Of a stretch of 64,000 nucleotides of DNA, positions 10,642 through 21,700 are shown piece by piece. How positions within the stretch are numbered: position 1 is the first letter of the stretch; each line of letters starts with the position of its first letter. Below the pieces are notes generated by a model. That model ran no database searches. It was not told where the DNA came from and saw nothing but the letters and a program-made list of their open reading frames with translations. Position numbers and translations under genes: made by a program. The DNA is from Phialophora verrucosa (taxonomy: Eukaryota > Ascomycota > Eurotiomycetes > Chaetothyriales > Herpotrichiellaceae): contig MSED01000013.1 in assembly GCA_002099365.1 (NCBI GenBank), forward strand, positions 1 through 64,000, written 5' to 3'.

Positions 10642-11281
10642 CTTGGCTTAACTTCCCATCAACAGCTGAATGACTGGGCTGTCTTGTCTCGCTATCCTGG
10701 CTGTGAGACCATTGACCGCCGCTTGATAGGGTCAACATTGCAAGCGAAAGACAATGAAACTTTGGAACTGTGAAGTCAAGCAGAACCTCCAGCCCCGCAT
10801 CTCGCTAGAAACGGGCTTGGCAAATTTAGCTAAATCAAGATCTCATTGGAGACTAAAACCTGATGATCTCATCATTGATCATCTACGGGCCATCTCGTAC
10901 CTGAGGCAGGGACAATAAATGTCAAGGTCGCTTTATTGATGTTGACTTGCTCTCTAGCGCATTGAGTGATGGTAAAGTACGGCGGGTATAAAGGGGCAAT
11001 CAAGGCCAGCTCTTGAATTGACAACCTTTTCCTATATCTAAGTAATATCGTCTCAGTCCTAAGTCTAAATCAATAATCCAGCTGATACGTAATACCTAAC
11101 AGAACCTTGCGGCCTCAGATTGGTACGGTGGACACGCCGAGGTCAGGACAGAGCTAATCACCGCTTCCTCGATGGAGAGCGTGCTTTTGTACCGACCTTT
11201 CGGGTAGTGAGGACACACCAGTTCTACGGGATCTTGCACCATATATCCTTCGCATCAGTCCCTCCAAGCACTACATAAACG
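10642..11281. promoter_or_regulatory. Regulator upstream region, with an isolated plus-strand TATA box
   Basis: This 640-bp gap holds the upstream region of the minus-strand regulator and the 3' flank of the SDR. A good TATA box (GGGTATAAAGGGG, TATAAA at 10987-10992) points on the plus strand, where no convincing coding gene follows. A possible small minus-strand frame lies at 11096-11242. The plus-strand TATA might serve a non-coding transcript or be fortuitous. Confidence 0.4.
11096..11242 (-). CDS. Small possible ORF or gene remnant downstream of the SDR
   Basis: A 48-aa ATG-initiated frame with a coding-like composition (starts MVQDPVELVCPHYPKG, ends EAARFC). It lies 40 bp after the SDR stop codon on the same strand. 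An adjacent second frame just upstream (VYVVLGGTDAKDIW) is also coding-like. Together they suggest either a decayed gene or chance. I do not recognise any family in it, and it is too short for a firm call. Confidence 0.25.
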   Translation of the reverse strand: MVQDPVELVCPHYPKGRYKSTLSIEEAVISSVLTSACPPYQSEAARFC

Positions 11282-12286
11282 TCAGGCTGATGCACAATGC
11301 CCTCCATCTACTCTCAAATCCGCACCCGTCATGAAACTGCTTCCCGAACCTAGGAGAAAGACTGTCGGAGCCTTGAAATCCTCAGGCACTCCTAAGCGAC
11401 TTAATAGTGCCCCAGCCATCCACTTCTCCTCGACCTGGGGCTCAGCTTGTAGCAAGGCGTCTGTCATAGCCGTGCGAATATACCCAGGGGAAAGCGAATT
11501 AACCCGGATACCATACTGTCCCCACTCTTGTGCTAGTGAGCGGGTCATTTGCTGTACGGCAGATTTGCTCGAGTTGTAAGCTGTACAAGTAAGTCCCTGC
11601 CGTGAATGTCAGCATCTCCATTTGTGAAAAGGAGTGGTGGAGGTCACGCATACCCTGTTCGCTATATTTCCAGACATTGAAGCAACCATTACAATGCTCC
11701 CAGAGGTACCATACTCCAACATCTTCTTCGCCGCGTACTTTGCAGTCACAAATGCACCAGTGACATTGACCCTCATGATTCGTTCAAAATCTTGCGCTGG
11801 ATACTCAAGCGCACGCAGCTTCTGCTGGATGCCAGCACATGCTACGGTCCCTGTGAAAGGAGCGGATTTCTGCCGTGCCTCATTCGCAACGAGATCGAAG
11901 ACCTGTTCCATTGCGGCTTCATCTGTGATGTCGCATCGGTGATAGGACAAGGAGAGAGTGTTCGCCTTTGCTTGCTTTTGCAAAGCCTCCCATTCTGATG
12001 CCACTGGCTCATCAAGGATGTCAATGCAGGCTACATGGCCACCTGACTCAAGTACAGCACGTGCCAGCGTGATGCCAAGCCCACGAGCTGCGCCCGTTAT
12101 GACTGTGGTGGTGTCCCTCAGTGAGAAGAGGGATGGCGTGTCTCTGTTTGCAGGTGTTGTATCTGTCTCTGGGATACGTACAGGGAGGAGAGAATCGTTT
12201 ATTGGGTTGCCATTAACAACTTGAGGTAGCCTTTTATCATGTATGCCATTGACAACACAATCAGAACCCAAGATTACTGCCGCCAT
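11282..12286 (-). CDS. Short-chain dehydrogenase, mannitol/polyol dehydrogenase-like
   Basis: Exons 12286-11654 and 11596-11282, joined in phase 0 across a 57-bp intron, give 315 aa. The Rossmann cofactor motif is TGAARGLG at about residues 64-71; ACAGIQ replaces the usual NNAG. The catalytic triad is visible as Ser in VASMSG and the YNSSK motif. The stretch SMSGNIANRGLTCTAYNSSK and the ending LSPGYIRTAMT...GADLRVDGGHC are characteristic of fungal NADP mannitol 2-dehydrogenase, sorbose reductase and arabinitol dehydrogenase relatives. These interconvert sugar alcohols and ketoses in the cytosol; the exact polyol cannot be read from sequence. An N-terminal extension of about 55 aa precedes the domain. 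It is divergent from the dihydroxyacetone kinase and shares its promoter region. Confidence 0.87.
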
Positions 12287-12923
12287 TGTGCAAATGGTGA
12301 AAACGTTTGTCTCGAGCTTTTGTTACAATTATTTGTATGAGATGGAGTGGTTTGGTGTGTCGTTCAGTGTCTGAGGACGAAGCAAGATGACTCTAAGACT
12401 GATGTGGTCCCCCAAAAGAAATTTGGATGAAACTGATATCTGCATATTTGCACAACTTGGCGCGATGCCTGCGTGGTGAAACATATCACTTTGCTCCTGA
12501 GCAGTGACCAGACGCTAAGTTCATCACGCCTATTAGAACCAAATGAGGTATTGCGAGGCGACATTGCGGATCCAGAATCAACTCGCGCAAACCCCCCCGG
12601 AGCGACCAGCGCATAACTTCCAAGCGCGTCAAGCTGCCTGATTCGGAGGCAATTGCCGACACCGCCTACCGTCAAAGGATTTCGACATGTTGCACACCTT
12701 GCCAACTATTGATTCCGGTGGAACACCATGAGAGATCCAGGCCTTCGTGGTGCACCAAAGGTTGTGAGGGAGAGCTCGTCGGGATTCGTGGAGCAACTGT
12801 TAAGCTCTGCATGCACTCTCCCACCAAAATGGAACATAAACCACCCTCTCGCTCTCTCTCGAGGGCTCTCAATATCATCCCGCCCGTCAAGAAGCCTTGC
12901 TCGACCTCCGAAGCTCCCCCAAG
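12287..12923. promoter_or_regulatory. Bidirectional promoter, SDR and dihydroxyacetone kinase
   Basis: 637 bp between two divergent starts, so both genes may respond to one set of sites. It contains CGG-N9-CCG (12644-12658) built around the perfect palindrome GGCAATTGCC, a plausible dimer site for a Zn2Cys6 regulator. A pyrimidine-rich stretch (CCCTCTCGCTCTCTCTC) lies at about 12843-12859, upstream of the kinase ATG, as in many fungal core promoters. Confidence 0.45.
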
Positions 12924-14751
12924 ATGCAAACAAAACACTTCATCAACGACCCTACTGCGATAGTCACTAACGCTCTCCGCGCCATCACCCTGACCAACCC
13001 TAATGTCACAGTCGACCCCTCCAACAAAATCATCTACGCCAACACTCAGCATGAATCTCGCGTGTCCATCATATCTGGCGGAGGCTCCGGCCACGAGCCG
13101 TCCTTCACTGGCTTCGTTGGCCCAGGCTTCCTCAACGCTTCTATTGCTGGGACTATCTTTGCATCGCCTTCCTCCCAGCAAGTCCTTACTGCTATTGAGA
13201 ACGTACAATCGGCGAAAGGCGTGCTTGCGGTCGTCATGAACTACACAGGCGACGTTCTGAATTTTGGTGTTGCGATTGAGAAAGCTAGGGCTAGGAATCC
13301 TGACAAGAGAATTGAGCTGCTAGTTGTTGGCGACGACGCAAGTGTACCACGGAAAAGAGCGGGTAAAGTTGGACGGCGAGGGATAGCCGGCACGGTGTTG
13401 GTGCAGAAGATTGTCGGTGCGATGGCCGCGGGTGAGTATGAGTTGAAAGACTTGCTCCGTGTTGGGCGATTGGTGTGTGAGAACCTGGTCAGTGTGGGTG
13501 CGAGTCTAAGTCGTGTCCATGTGCCTGGCCGGCCGATTGAGCAGAGTGCAGATGCCATGGTGGATGCTGATCAGATCGAAGTAGGCATGGGCATACATAA
13601 TGAGACTGGCAGTGGAAAGGTAACTGGTAAGGCGGCACAGATACAGGCTGTTGTTGCTGAAATGCTGAGGCAACTTTTGGATCCAAACGACTCAGAAAGA
13701 AACTTCCTAGCAGGCACGTCGGAGGAAATGGTTTTGCTCATTAACAATCTGGGAGCTGTCAGCACGTTGGAACTGGGTGCTATCGCTGCAGAGGTTATTG
13801 ATCAGCTTCAGCGCAACTACAACAAGAAATTGCTTCGGATATACTGCGGAACATTTATGACCAGTCTGGACAGCTCAGGCTTCTCGATCAGCCTGCTGAA
13901 TGTCGTCGACTTAGATCTGGAAGAGTCGATGCTGAATTTCCTCGATGCTTTAAGCGATATTCCAGGCTGGCATGCGGTCTCCTGGCCGATTTCTGGCCTT
14001 ACAACGAAAACATTTCATCAAACTACCAACGGCGTGCATCAGAGCCACACACAGGTGGAAGCTTCCCAGGTTAAGCTGAAGTGTGACCTCGGTGTAGTGA
14101 TCGAGCGATTGCGGTCGGGGTTGCAGTCAGTGATTGCATCAGAACCGGAGGTGACAGAGTACGACAATGTTGTGGGCGATGGAGATTGCGGGACCACCTT
14201 GAAAAGAGGCGCAGAAGGTCACCTCCTAACTATGCAACCTTTTTTGATCGAGCTAATTGGCTGTAGGCATTCTCCATTTGATCTCAGGGAATACCCCCCC
14301 AAGTATCGAGTCACTACTCGATGAGAGTACTTCGGTCGTCGAGAAAACCATGGACGGCACCTCTGGAGCATTATATTCCATCTTTCTCAATGCTCTGACG
14401 CTGTTTGTTAAACAGCACCAATTTCAGGAAGATAATGCCGATGCAGCGTTTTGGAGCAGAGCGCTCATATTTGCACTTGATGCTTTGGAGAAATATACGC
14501 CGGCTCGAGAAGGCGACAGAACGATGATGGACTCATTGATACCATTTATCGATACCTTGAAGTCAACAGGAGAGCTCAAACGAGCGGCTCAAGCTGCAAT
14601 GGACGGTGCAGAAAGAACGAAGAGATTGCAGGCCAAGCTGGGAAGGACAGTGTACATAGGGGAGGAAGAAAATTGGCTGGGGAAGGTACCAGACCCTGGA
14701 GCCTGGGGCTTGGGGAACTTTCTAATAGGCCTCTCACGTAGTGGAGCCTGA
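12924..14751 (+). CDS. Dihydroxyacetone kinase (DhaK-DhaL fusion)
   Basis: Exons 12924-14217 and 14267-14751, joined across a 49-bp intron with a GCTAAT branch-like site, give 592 aa, close to the family's usual 580-610. The N-terminal DhaK domain shows SGGGSGHEPSFTGFVGPG, NYTGDVLNFG and GMGIHNETG; in this family a histidine covalently binds the substrate. The C-terminal DhaL domain shows the Mg-ATP motif GDGDCGTT, then TMDGTSGALY and GDRTMMDSL. The enzyme phosphorylates free dihydroxyacetone (or glyceraldehyde) with ATP to give DHAP. ATG 12924 fits the family start; an upstream non-ATG extension is not needed. The stop is only about 10 bp before RIP-type DNA begins, yet the coding sequence is intact. 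Confidence 0.95.
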
Positions 14752-14756
14752 ATTAG

Positions 14757-15100
14757 AGCTTTACCGGCGTTAACATCCTCCGGCGTCGAAGAAGTTTATA
14801 TAATTTAGTTACCTCTAAGCTCAATTCTTCTCTATCAGGCTTATACTTAACTAAAATAATAGTATTTACTTATTTCCGACTATTTAGAGTAGTTATTAAG
14901 AGGGCGACAAAGTTAAGAGTTCTTAAAAGTACTTCTCTATCTATCTTTTTCTAGTTATATCTTTAAGTAATTATAGCTAATTTTATAGCTATTATACGAA
15001 TATTATAGAGAGTAGTATACGTCTATATACTATATATCTTTATAGAATAGAAAAGAGGAGTATTTAATAATAATTATATTAAATAATAATAGACTATACT
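14757..15100. other. RIP-decayed flank of the retrotransposon island
   Basis: Sharp change to TpA-rich DNA directly after the kinase gene. No gene or recognisable repeat end is seen before the LTR at 15101. Confidence 0.6.
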
Positions 15101-15475
15101 TATAACGGTATAGTATACTAATAGATAGAGGTAGGGCGAACACTGCTTAAAGGTATAGATTACTCAATACTAGGAGACTAAACTAGAGAGAGGGAAAGGG
15201 TATAAAAGGCGCGGTACCTATTACTCTAGATGAATACTTCCCTCCGCTAAGGATTTCGGTATACGCGTAAGCCGCTAAGGATTTTAGTTATATATAGTTA
15301 ATTAGTATTTAGCTATATAATTATATAGCTTTACTTATCTAATTAGGATAAAGCTTAATAGGTACGCGCTTTATTAGAAATAGTCGTCTATAGTCTATAG
15401 CTTTATCTTCTATCGTATACGGTCGCGTATACTCGAACTTAATATAAGTTATAATAATTATAGGCCGTAATAATA
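15101..15475 (-). repeat. 3' LTR of the outer Gypsy element
   Basis: Direct repeat of 44336-44702/45025-45032, differing mostly by RIP-type changes. It starts TATAACGG on the plus strand and ends TAATAATA, consistent with TG...CA termini altered by RIP. A strong TATAAAAGG box (15201-15209) points on the plus strand, opposite to the element. Confidence 0.85.
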
Positions 15476-18444
15476 CCTCTCTCTTTAAGAAAGTTTATCC
15501 TTAAGCTTTATTATTATTATTATAGTTCTTTATTAGTTTATTATTTTTCTAGTAATATAGCTAAGCTTATAATTTTCTTAGAGGTTTTAGTTACTAAGGA
15601 TATTTCTTATAGTAATTATAAACTTTATATAATATATTCTTAAAATTAGAGGTTAAGTACTATTTAGAGTCTTTATTTTAGCTTAGCTACTATATTCGAT
15701 ATTATAGCTTATTACGGCGCTTTTATATAGCTAAAACTTCCTTAACCTTTTATTTATTCTCTCTATTTACTTTAATTAAGGGTAGGGGTTTATTAACCTA
15801 TCCTAAGAGAGGGTCGTCTAATATCTTTCTAAGCCGGTTAAGAGAAAAAACCGAGTATACCTTTATTAAAGAGGGTAGGTTTAACCTAAAGGAGTTCTTA
15901 ATTTACTTTAGGATACGGAATAGACTTACTATTTAATACTCTAGTTTTTAGCTAGGGCGGTTAATCTTCTAGTTCTTTATTAATATCTAGACTAGGTTAC
16001 TTTCTATAAAGTTAACTTCCTGATAATACTTATTAGTCTAGTGTTTCTATTATTTCTAAGCGAGCTTTATTATATTATATATTAGCTTCTAGATATTATA
16101 TATTTAATAGGTAAGTTATTAAACTTTATTTTAGTTAAGCCGCTCTTATATATTTAAGAGTTCTTCTAAAGATTTCTAATCGAAAGAAGTCCTTAGCTTA
16201 TATCTATTTTTAATAAAGAAAGAGCTTATACCTATAGAGTTATAAGGGAATATAGCTTAGGTATAGTTTATTATTAGTAAGAGGTTAGTTTAGTTATTTT
16301 AGTAGTAATTTATAAAAGGCTATAGTTATTAATTAAGGTATTAGTTTATAATTTCTATTTATTTATTAGTCTATAGATAAAAAGTTATTAATAGCTTAAG
16401 CTTAATTTTTAGGATATAGTAGAACTCTATCTAGAACTTAGATATAAACTATAAGCTATAGTTAGAGACTATTATATTTAAAGGCTTATAGTTTTAGTAA
16501 ATGAAGGAAATAAATAACTATATTATCTTCTTTATAGTAATAGTTTTATAATAAGAGATAAAGTAAGCTTACTTCCTTAAGCGATTAATTACTATATATA
16601 TTATATTATACTTATTTTAATCTATAAAAAAGAACTTAAAATCTATTATAATATACTACTATAGTCGGTCGAGGATAGATAGCGGCTTTAAAGTTCCTAG
16701 CGGTAGGTCTTAAGGGACTATAATATACCGATAAGTATAGTAATTTTAAATAAATTAAGTAATATCTTTAAAGAGATTTAGCTAATAGTAATAAAGGGAT
16801 AGTAATTTACTTATTTTATTCCGGCTAAGATAAGTTATTAAAACTTAATTATATACTTTTATAATTAGCTTAATTTATAGTTTATCTTTATTTAAGACTA
16901 CTAATCTTCTCTTAAATTATAATAGTTCTTATAATAATATCTAGAGATATTAACTTAAATAAGCCTTTTCTCTTTCGGTATCTAATAGAGGACTCTTATA
17001 ATTTACTTATAATATTTAATTAATTAGCTTTAGAGGGTTAAGGCCTATAGGTATTAATAAAGGTAATAGAATAACCCCTTTACCTAACCTTTCCGGACCT
17101 AGTAAGGTTCGTATCCGGTCTTCTTTTGTCGCTTATTTCTAGTCTTCTTAATCCTATCCTTGTCGAGTTAAGGCGTTAACTTACTTATTTTATTTTCCTA
17201 GGCGATATTAGATCCTAAAGTAGTATTAAGTAAGGATACCGGCCTAATAGGCTTATCGAGCGGTTAATAGCCTTTTAGATATAAAGTATTCTAAGGCTTT
17301 ATAGTCGGTAAGGACTAGAATATTTAGCTCTATACTCTAAAGCTCCGCGCGTTAAGTTTTAAGAATATATATAATAGTAAGTATTTCTTTATTATAAATA
17401 TTATAGTTATATTTCGCTAGAGCTATTATCTTTAAATAATATATAATAGAGTATTAATTTCCGCTAGCCGAATCTTACTAAAAGAGTATATTAGTAATAA
17501 CTTTATCTAAAGCGTTAGTTTTTAGTATTATTTTACGATCCGAGTAGAAATACCTTAGTATTAAGGCTATTATTAACTAATACTTTAGTTCCTTAAACGC
17601 TTATATATAATTTTCGTTAAAGGTAAAGGGATAATCCTTCTTTATAAGCTAAGTTAGGGAGCGCGTAATTTGGCTAAAATTTTAGATAAAAATATAATAG
17701 AAGTTATAGAACTCTAGAAACACTTATATCTTCTTTATAATATTAGAGACTTTCTAGGTTAATAGTACTATTATCTTTACGGGATCTATATATATACTTT
17801 TAGTACTAATAATAAACTTAAAGTATTTAATCTACTTAATTTAAAACTTACTTTTCTTAATATTAACTTAAAGTTTAGCTTTCTATAATCGTAATAAGAC
17901 CTTCTTTATATATTCCGTATATTCTAGCTTATTCTCTAAGTAAATTAAGATATTATTTAAGTCAGCTATAATAAAGTTATTTAGGTAGTTAAATAGGATA
18001 TTATTTATATAGCGCTAATAGATCGCTAGGCTATTTATTAGTCTAAAGGGAACTACCTTATACTTATAGGCCCTATAACGAGTATAAAAGATAATTAGTT
18101 CCTTAAAATCCGGGTATATACGAATATAGTAAAAGGCCTAGTAAATATTAAGCTTTATAAATACTTAAGCCTTATTAAGTCGAGCTAAGGTCTTATCGAT
18201 TAAAGGTAATAAGTAATAGTCCTTTTTAGTAAATATATTTAGTTTCCGATAGTTAATATAGAATTTTAGTCTTCCTTTAGGTTTTTTAATAAATAGAGTA
18301 GATAAAGCGAAAGGAGATTAATTAAGCTTAATAAACCTCTTTTAGAGGTTCTCTTTAAGGTACTTCTTTATTAATAAAAGCTTATCTATACTTATTTAAT
18401 ATAAGGGGCTATAACCTAAATTATTCTTCTCTTCTAGCTATATT
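15476..18444 (-). pseudogene. Outer Gypsy element: pol 3' half (RT, RNase H, integrase), RIP-killed
   Basis: The minus-strand reading is full of TAA/TAG stops but keeps the reverse-transcriptase blocks (KPKGRLKFYINYRKLN; AFYYIRI; NNILIYLENKLEYTEYIKKV) between about 18400 and 17600. The integrase core pattern lies near 16500-16620. The unit is cut at 18444, inside the N-terminal part of the reverse-transcriptase region, and continues at 41844. Confidence 0.85.
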
Positions 18445-18449
18445 TAGTA
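18445..18449. repeat. Target-site duplication TAGTA, left copy
   Basis: TAGTA precedes the first inner LTR and recurs at 41839-41843 after the last one. Collapsing the two copies and removing the block restores one continuous reverse-transcriptase frame on the minus strand, which supports this as the insertion site. Confidence 0.7.
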
Positions 18450-18749
18450 TAATAAGGCGGTAATACTTACAGCGCTAATTAACTATATATACCTATATAA
18501 TATATAGATAAGTAACTATACTATCTAATTAGTTAAATCCTTAGCGTAAGACTATATACCTCCGTTATATATTATAGGTAGAGTAGTTATATATATTTAA
18601 TATATATATATACTATAAGTAATAAAATATATAATATTATTATTTATAAAGCTATTTATTATTATATAGTATACTAGGGACGAAGAGATAGTACTTACCG
18701 CTATACGACCCTCTACCTAAAGGCTATAAAGCCTTACTCTAGTTTATTA
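18450..18749 (+). repeat. LTR 1 of the inner Gypsy array
   Basis: About 300 bp beginning TAATAAGGCGG and ending CTAGTTTATTA, consistent with TGATAA...TTATCA termini after RIP. It includes a CTATAAAG box near its 3' end. It matches the copies at 26348, 37754 and 41541 throughout. Confidence 0.8.
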
Positions 18750-21700
18750 ATACCTTTAATAAGAATATTCGCCTAAGAATATTCGGACTGTATTGACGCG
18801 GGTAAGTCTACGCGCGGTAGGACGATCGAATAGATAACTAAATAATAAAATAATAATATGACGCTATAAACGATAAGGACCGACTAGACTAACTATTTAC
18901 CTACTTACCGACTAATTAACTAGAACTAGAGAAGCTAGTTATATATATAGGACCGCTATATAGGGGAATCATCTAAATTACTAGCTAAGTAAGTCCGTCC
19001 CGCTATACGGGTGTAAGTTATAAATTATACTAACTATTTAAGGAGATTACTACTTAAGGTATTCTTTTAGGGTTTTAGCTATATATATTAGCTATTACTA
19101 TATAGAGCGGAAACTAACGACTAAATAACTATTTAAAAGACTTAAGACTAACGACTAGTACTTAAAGAGGGGAATATAGTTAACTTTAATACCCTTTAAG
19201 CTCTTAAGGAGAGTAAGCTACTTAAGACTAAAGATTTATTTAATAAGAAGCTAATATTAAAGTATTAGCTATATTTAGTAAAGAGAGATTTAATAATTAA
19301 ATATAAAGAAATAACTATAAGTAATAATAAAAATTACTAGAATTAAATTAAGAAAGAGGATTCTCTAAAACCTTAAGACTATTTATAAATATTTAAGAAA
19401 GCGGTAATTATTAATTACTAAAAGAAGTAGTCTTTTATATATATAAAAATAATAAAATATATAAATATTTAAAGTTTAAATTACTTTATTTAAGAAGATA
19501 AGACTTATATTTATTATATTTTATTAAACTAATAAAGAAGCTAAAGATAATTTTATTTAAGGCCTTAAATAGAAAAGGAAAGATAATATTATCTACCGCG
19601 GCGAGTAATATTATATAGAGATTATTAACGCCGGAAATCTTAACGCCGCCGGTATATACTCCTCCTATAGTAATATTTATAAGAGAGATATCTTAGAGCT
19701 TAAATAGGAGCGATAATTTACTATACTTTAACGGAAAGAACGCGACTACCTTCTTTAAAAAGTTTAAAGAGCTATACGGATATAATTAAGTAATAGATAG
19801 TAAAGAGTATATTTAGAGATTTATATATTTTATATTAAAGATAGAGAAAGAGAGGTATAAAGAGCTTATAGAATATAATAAGATAGATTAAATAAAGTTT
19901 AAAGAGAGAGTTTTAAATAAATATAAGGATTAAGATAAGATATAATAAATAATAAATATATATTATTTTTATATACTTTTAAGATATTATCGCGATAAGT
20001 TTTAGAACCTTAATTTATACCTTTATTAGTTTTATAAAGCTATAAAGTATTTAATTAATAATAGAGTAGAGATTAACTATATTTACTACTATCTTTTTCT
20101 CTCTAGACTGCTAAAGATATATATAGATAAGATTTAGAAAAAGTAAAACTTAATAGATAAGAAGTTAAAGAACTTAAACTTCTAGAAGTATTAAGAATAA
20201 GTAAGAGACTTATAGGAAGTTAATAATAAGACTAGTAAATTTATATAGAGTATACTAAATAAGGAATATTAAGATCTAGTATATAAGAAAGAGACTTAAC
20301 CTTCTATATTCCGGAAGGAGAAAGCTTAAGAAGATAAATATCGAAAAGATTAGTTAGATAATATAGCTGTAAAGACTAAAGAGAATATATAGGTATAATT
20401 AATAAAGCTTATAACCTTAGGAATTATTATATCTTTAGTAGATAAATTAACCCGACTAATAAGAGCGCTTACTTTACCGATCTAGACGTATAATATAATT
20501 ACTCTCGACTTTATAAATAGATTAATTAAAACTTTAAGGGGAGTTTCTCCGGAAGCGATTTAGCCTTCTCAAGGATCTTCTTTCTAAGAATAGTTAGTAA
20601 GGTTTAATAGTAATCTATAATACTATATTAAAGGGTAATTTAATTAGTATAAGTTAAATATAAGTACTACTAAAGGGAGCTGCTTCCTCTATAACTAATA
20701 AGGCTATATATTATATAAAGATCTATAGTAGATATATTAAAAGGCCGTCGATATATTATATCTTAACTTAGATTATAAGATTATACTAGGGAAGTTCTAT
20801 AGTTAAGACCGGCCCTTATTAGTACTACTAATTCTATAGAAAGAGATAAAGCCTAAATATCTAGAATAGATTACGCGTAAAATCGATAAGTATACTAATA
20901 TCTCTTCCGGATAGCTATATAGTATAAAGGAAGAGGATCTAAAGCCTCCCTTAGTAAAGATAAACCTTATTTAAGCGGTTAGATAAAGTTAAATTATAGT
21001 GTACTAAAAGATTCGGAAGATAATTTATATATACCGAAGTTAGCTAAGCTAAAAGGAATTTATATTAACTAGCTAAAAACTAATATTTATATTAACGCTC
21101 TTAGGAAGCGACCGGTACTATAATAAGAAGGATATATATAAATGAAGTACCTCTAGACTAGTATATATAAGCTTATTATAGATAGTTAGCGATATTATAT
21201 AACGCGATAAGTAAGACTAAATAAAGAGATTATCTTTAATAGTACTATAGACGATATTCCCGCGCTAAAATAGTCGACTAATTAAAGGCCGCTAATAACT
21301 CTATATAATATATAGGATAACCGAATATATAACTTATAATTAAAAGATACTAAGATAGGCGATAATAATGAATATATACGCTTAAGGCGAGTTTTATAGC
21401 GCTTATATATTATAAAGGAGATATAGTATAGACCGTCTAGTCTTAGGCCTCTTTAGAAGGTACTCTTATAGGATTTAAATAGTGCTAGGAGAATTATTAA
21501 CTAGCTACTAGGTTAAGAGGTAACTATTTAATTATAGGATTTACTATTAATAAAAGAAGTGCGCGACGAGTAGTTTTCTTATAAATATTAATACTATAAT
21601 AAAGGTAGGTAAGAGCTAATTTATTAGATATATCTTCTATAAGTTAAAATAAACTAAACTTAGGAAGGACTTATTATAAGAGTTAATATAGTATAGATAA

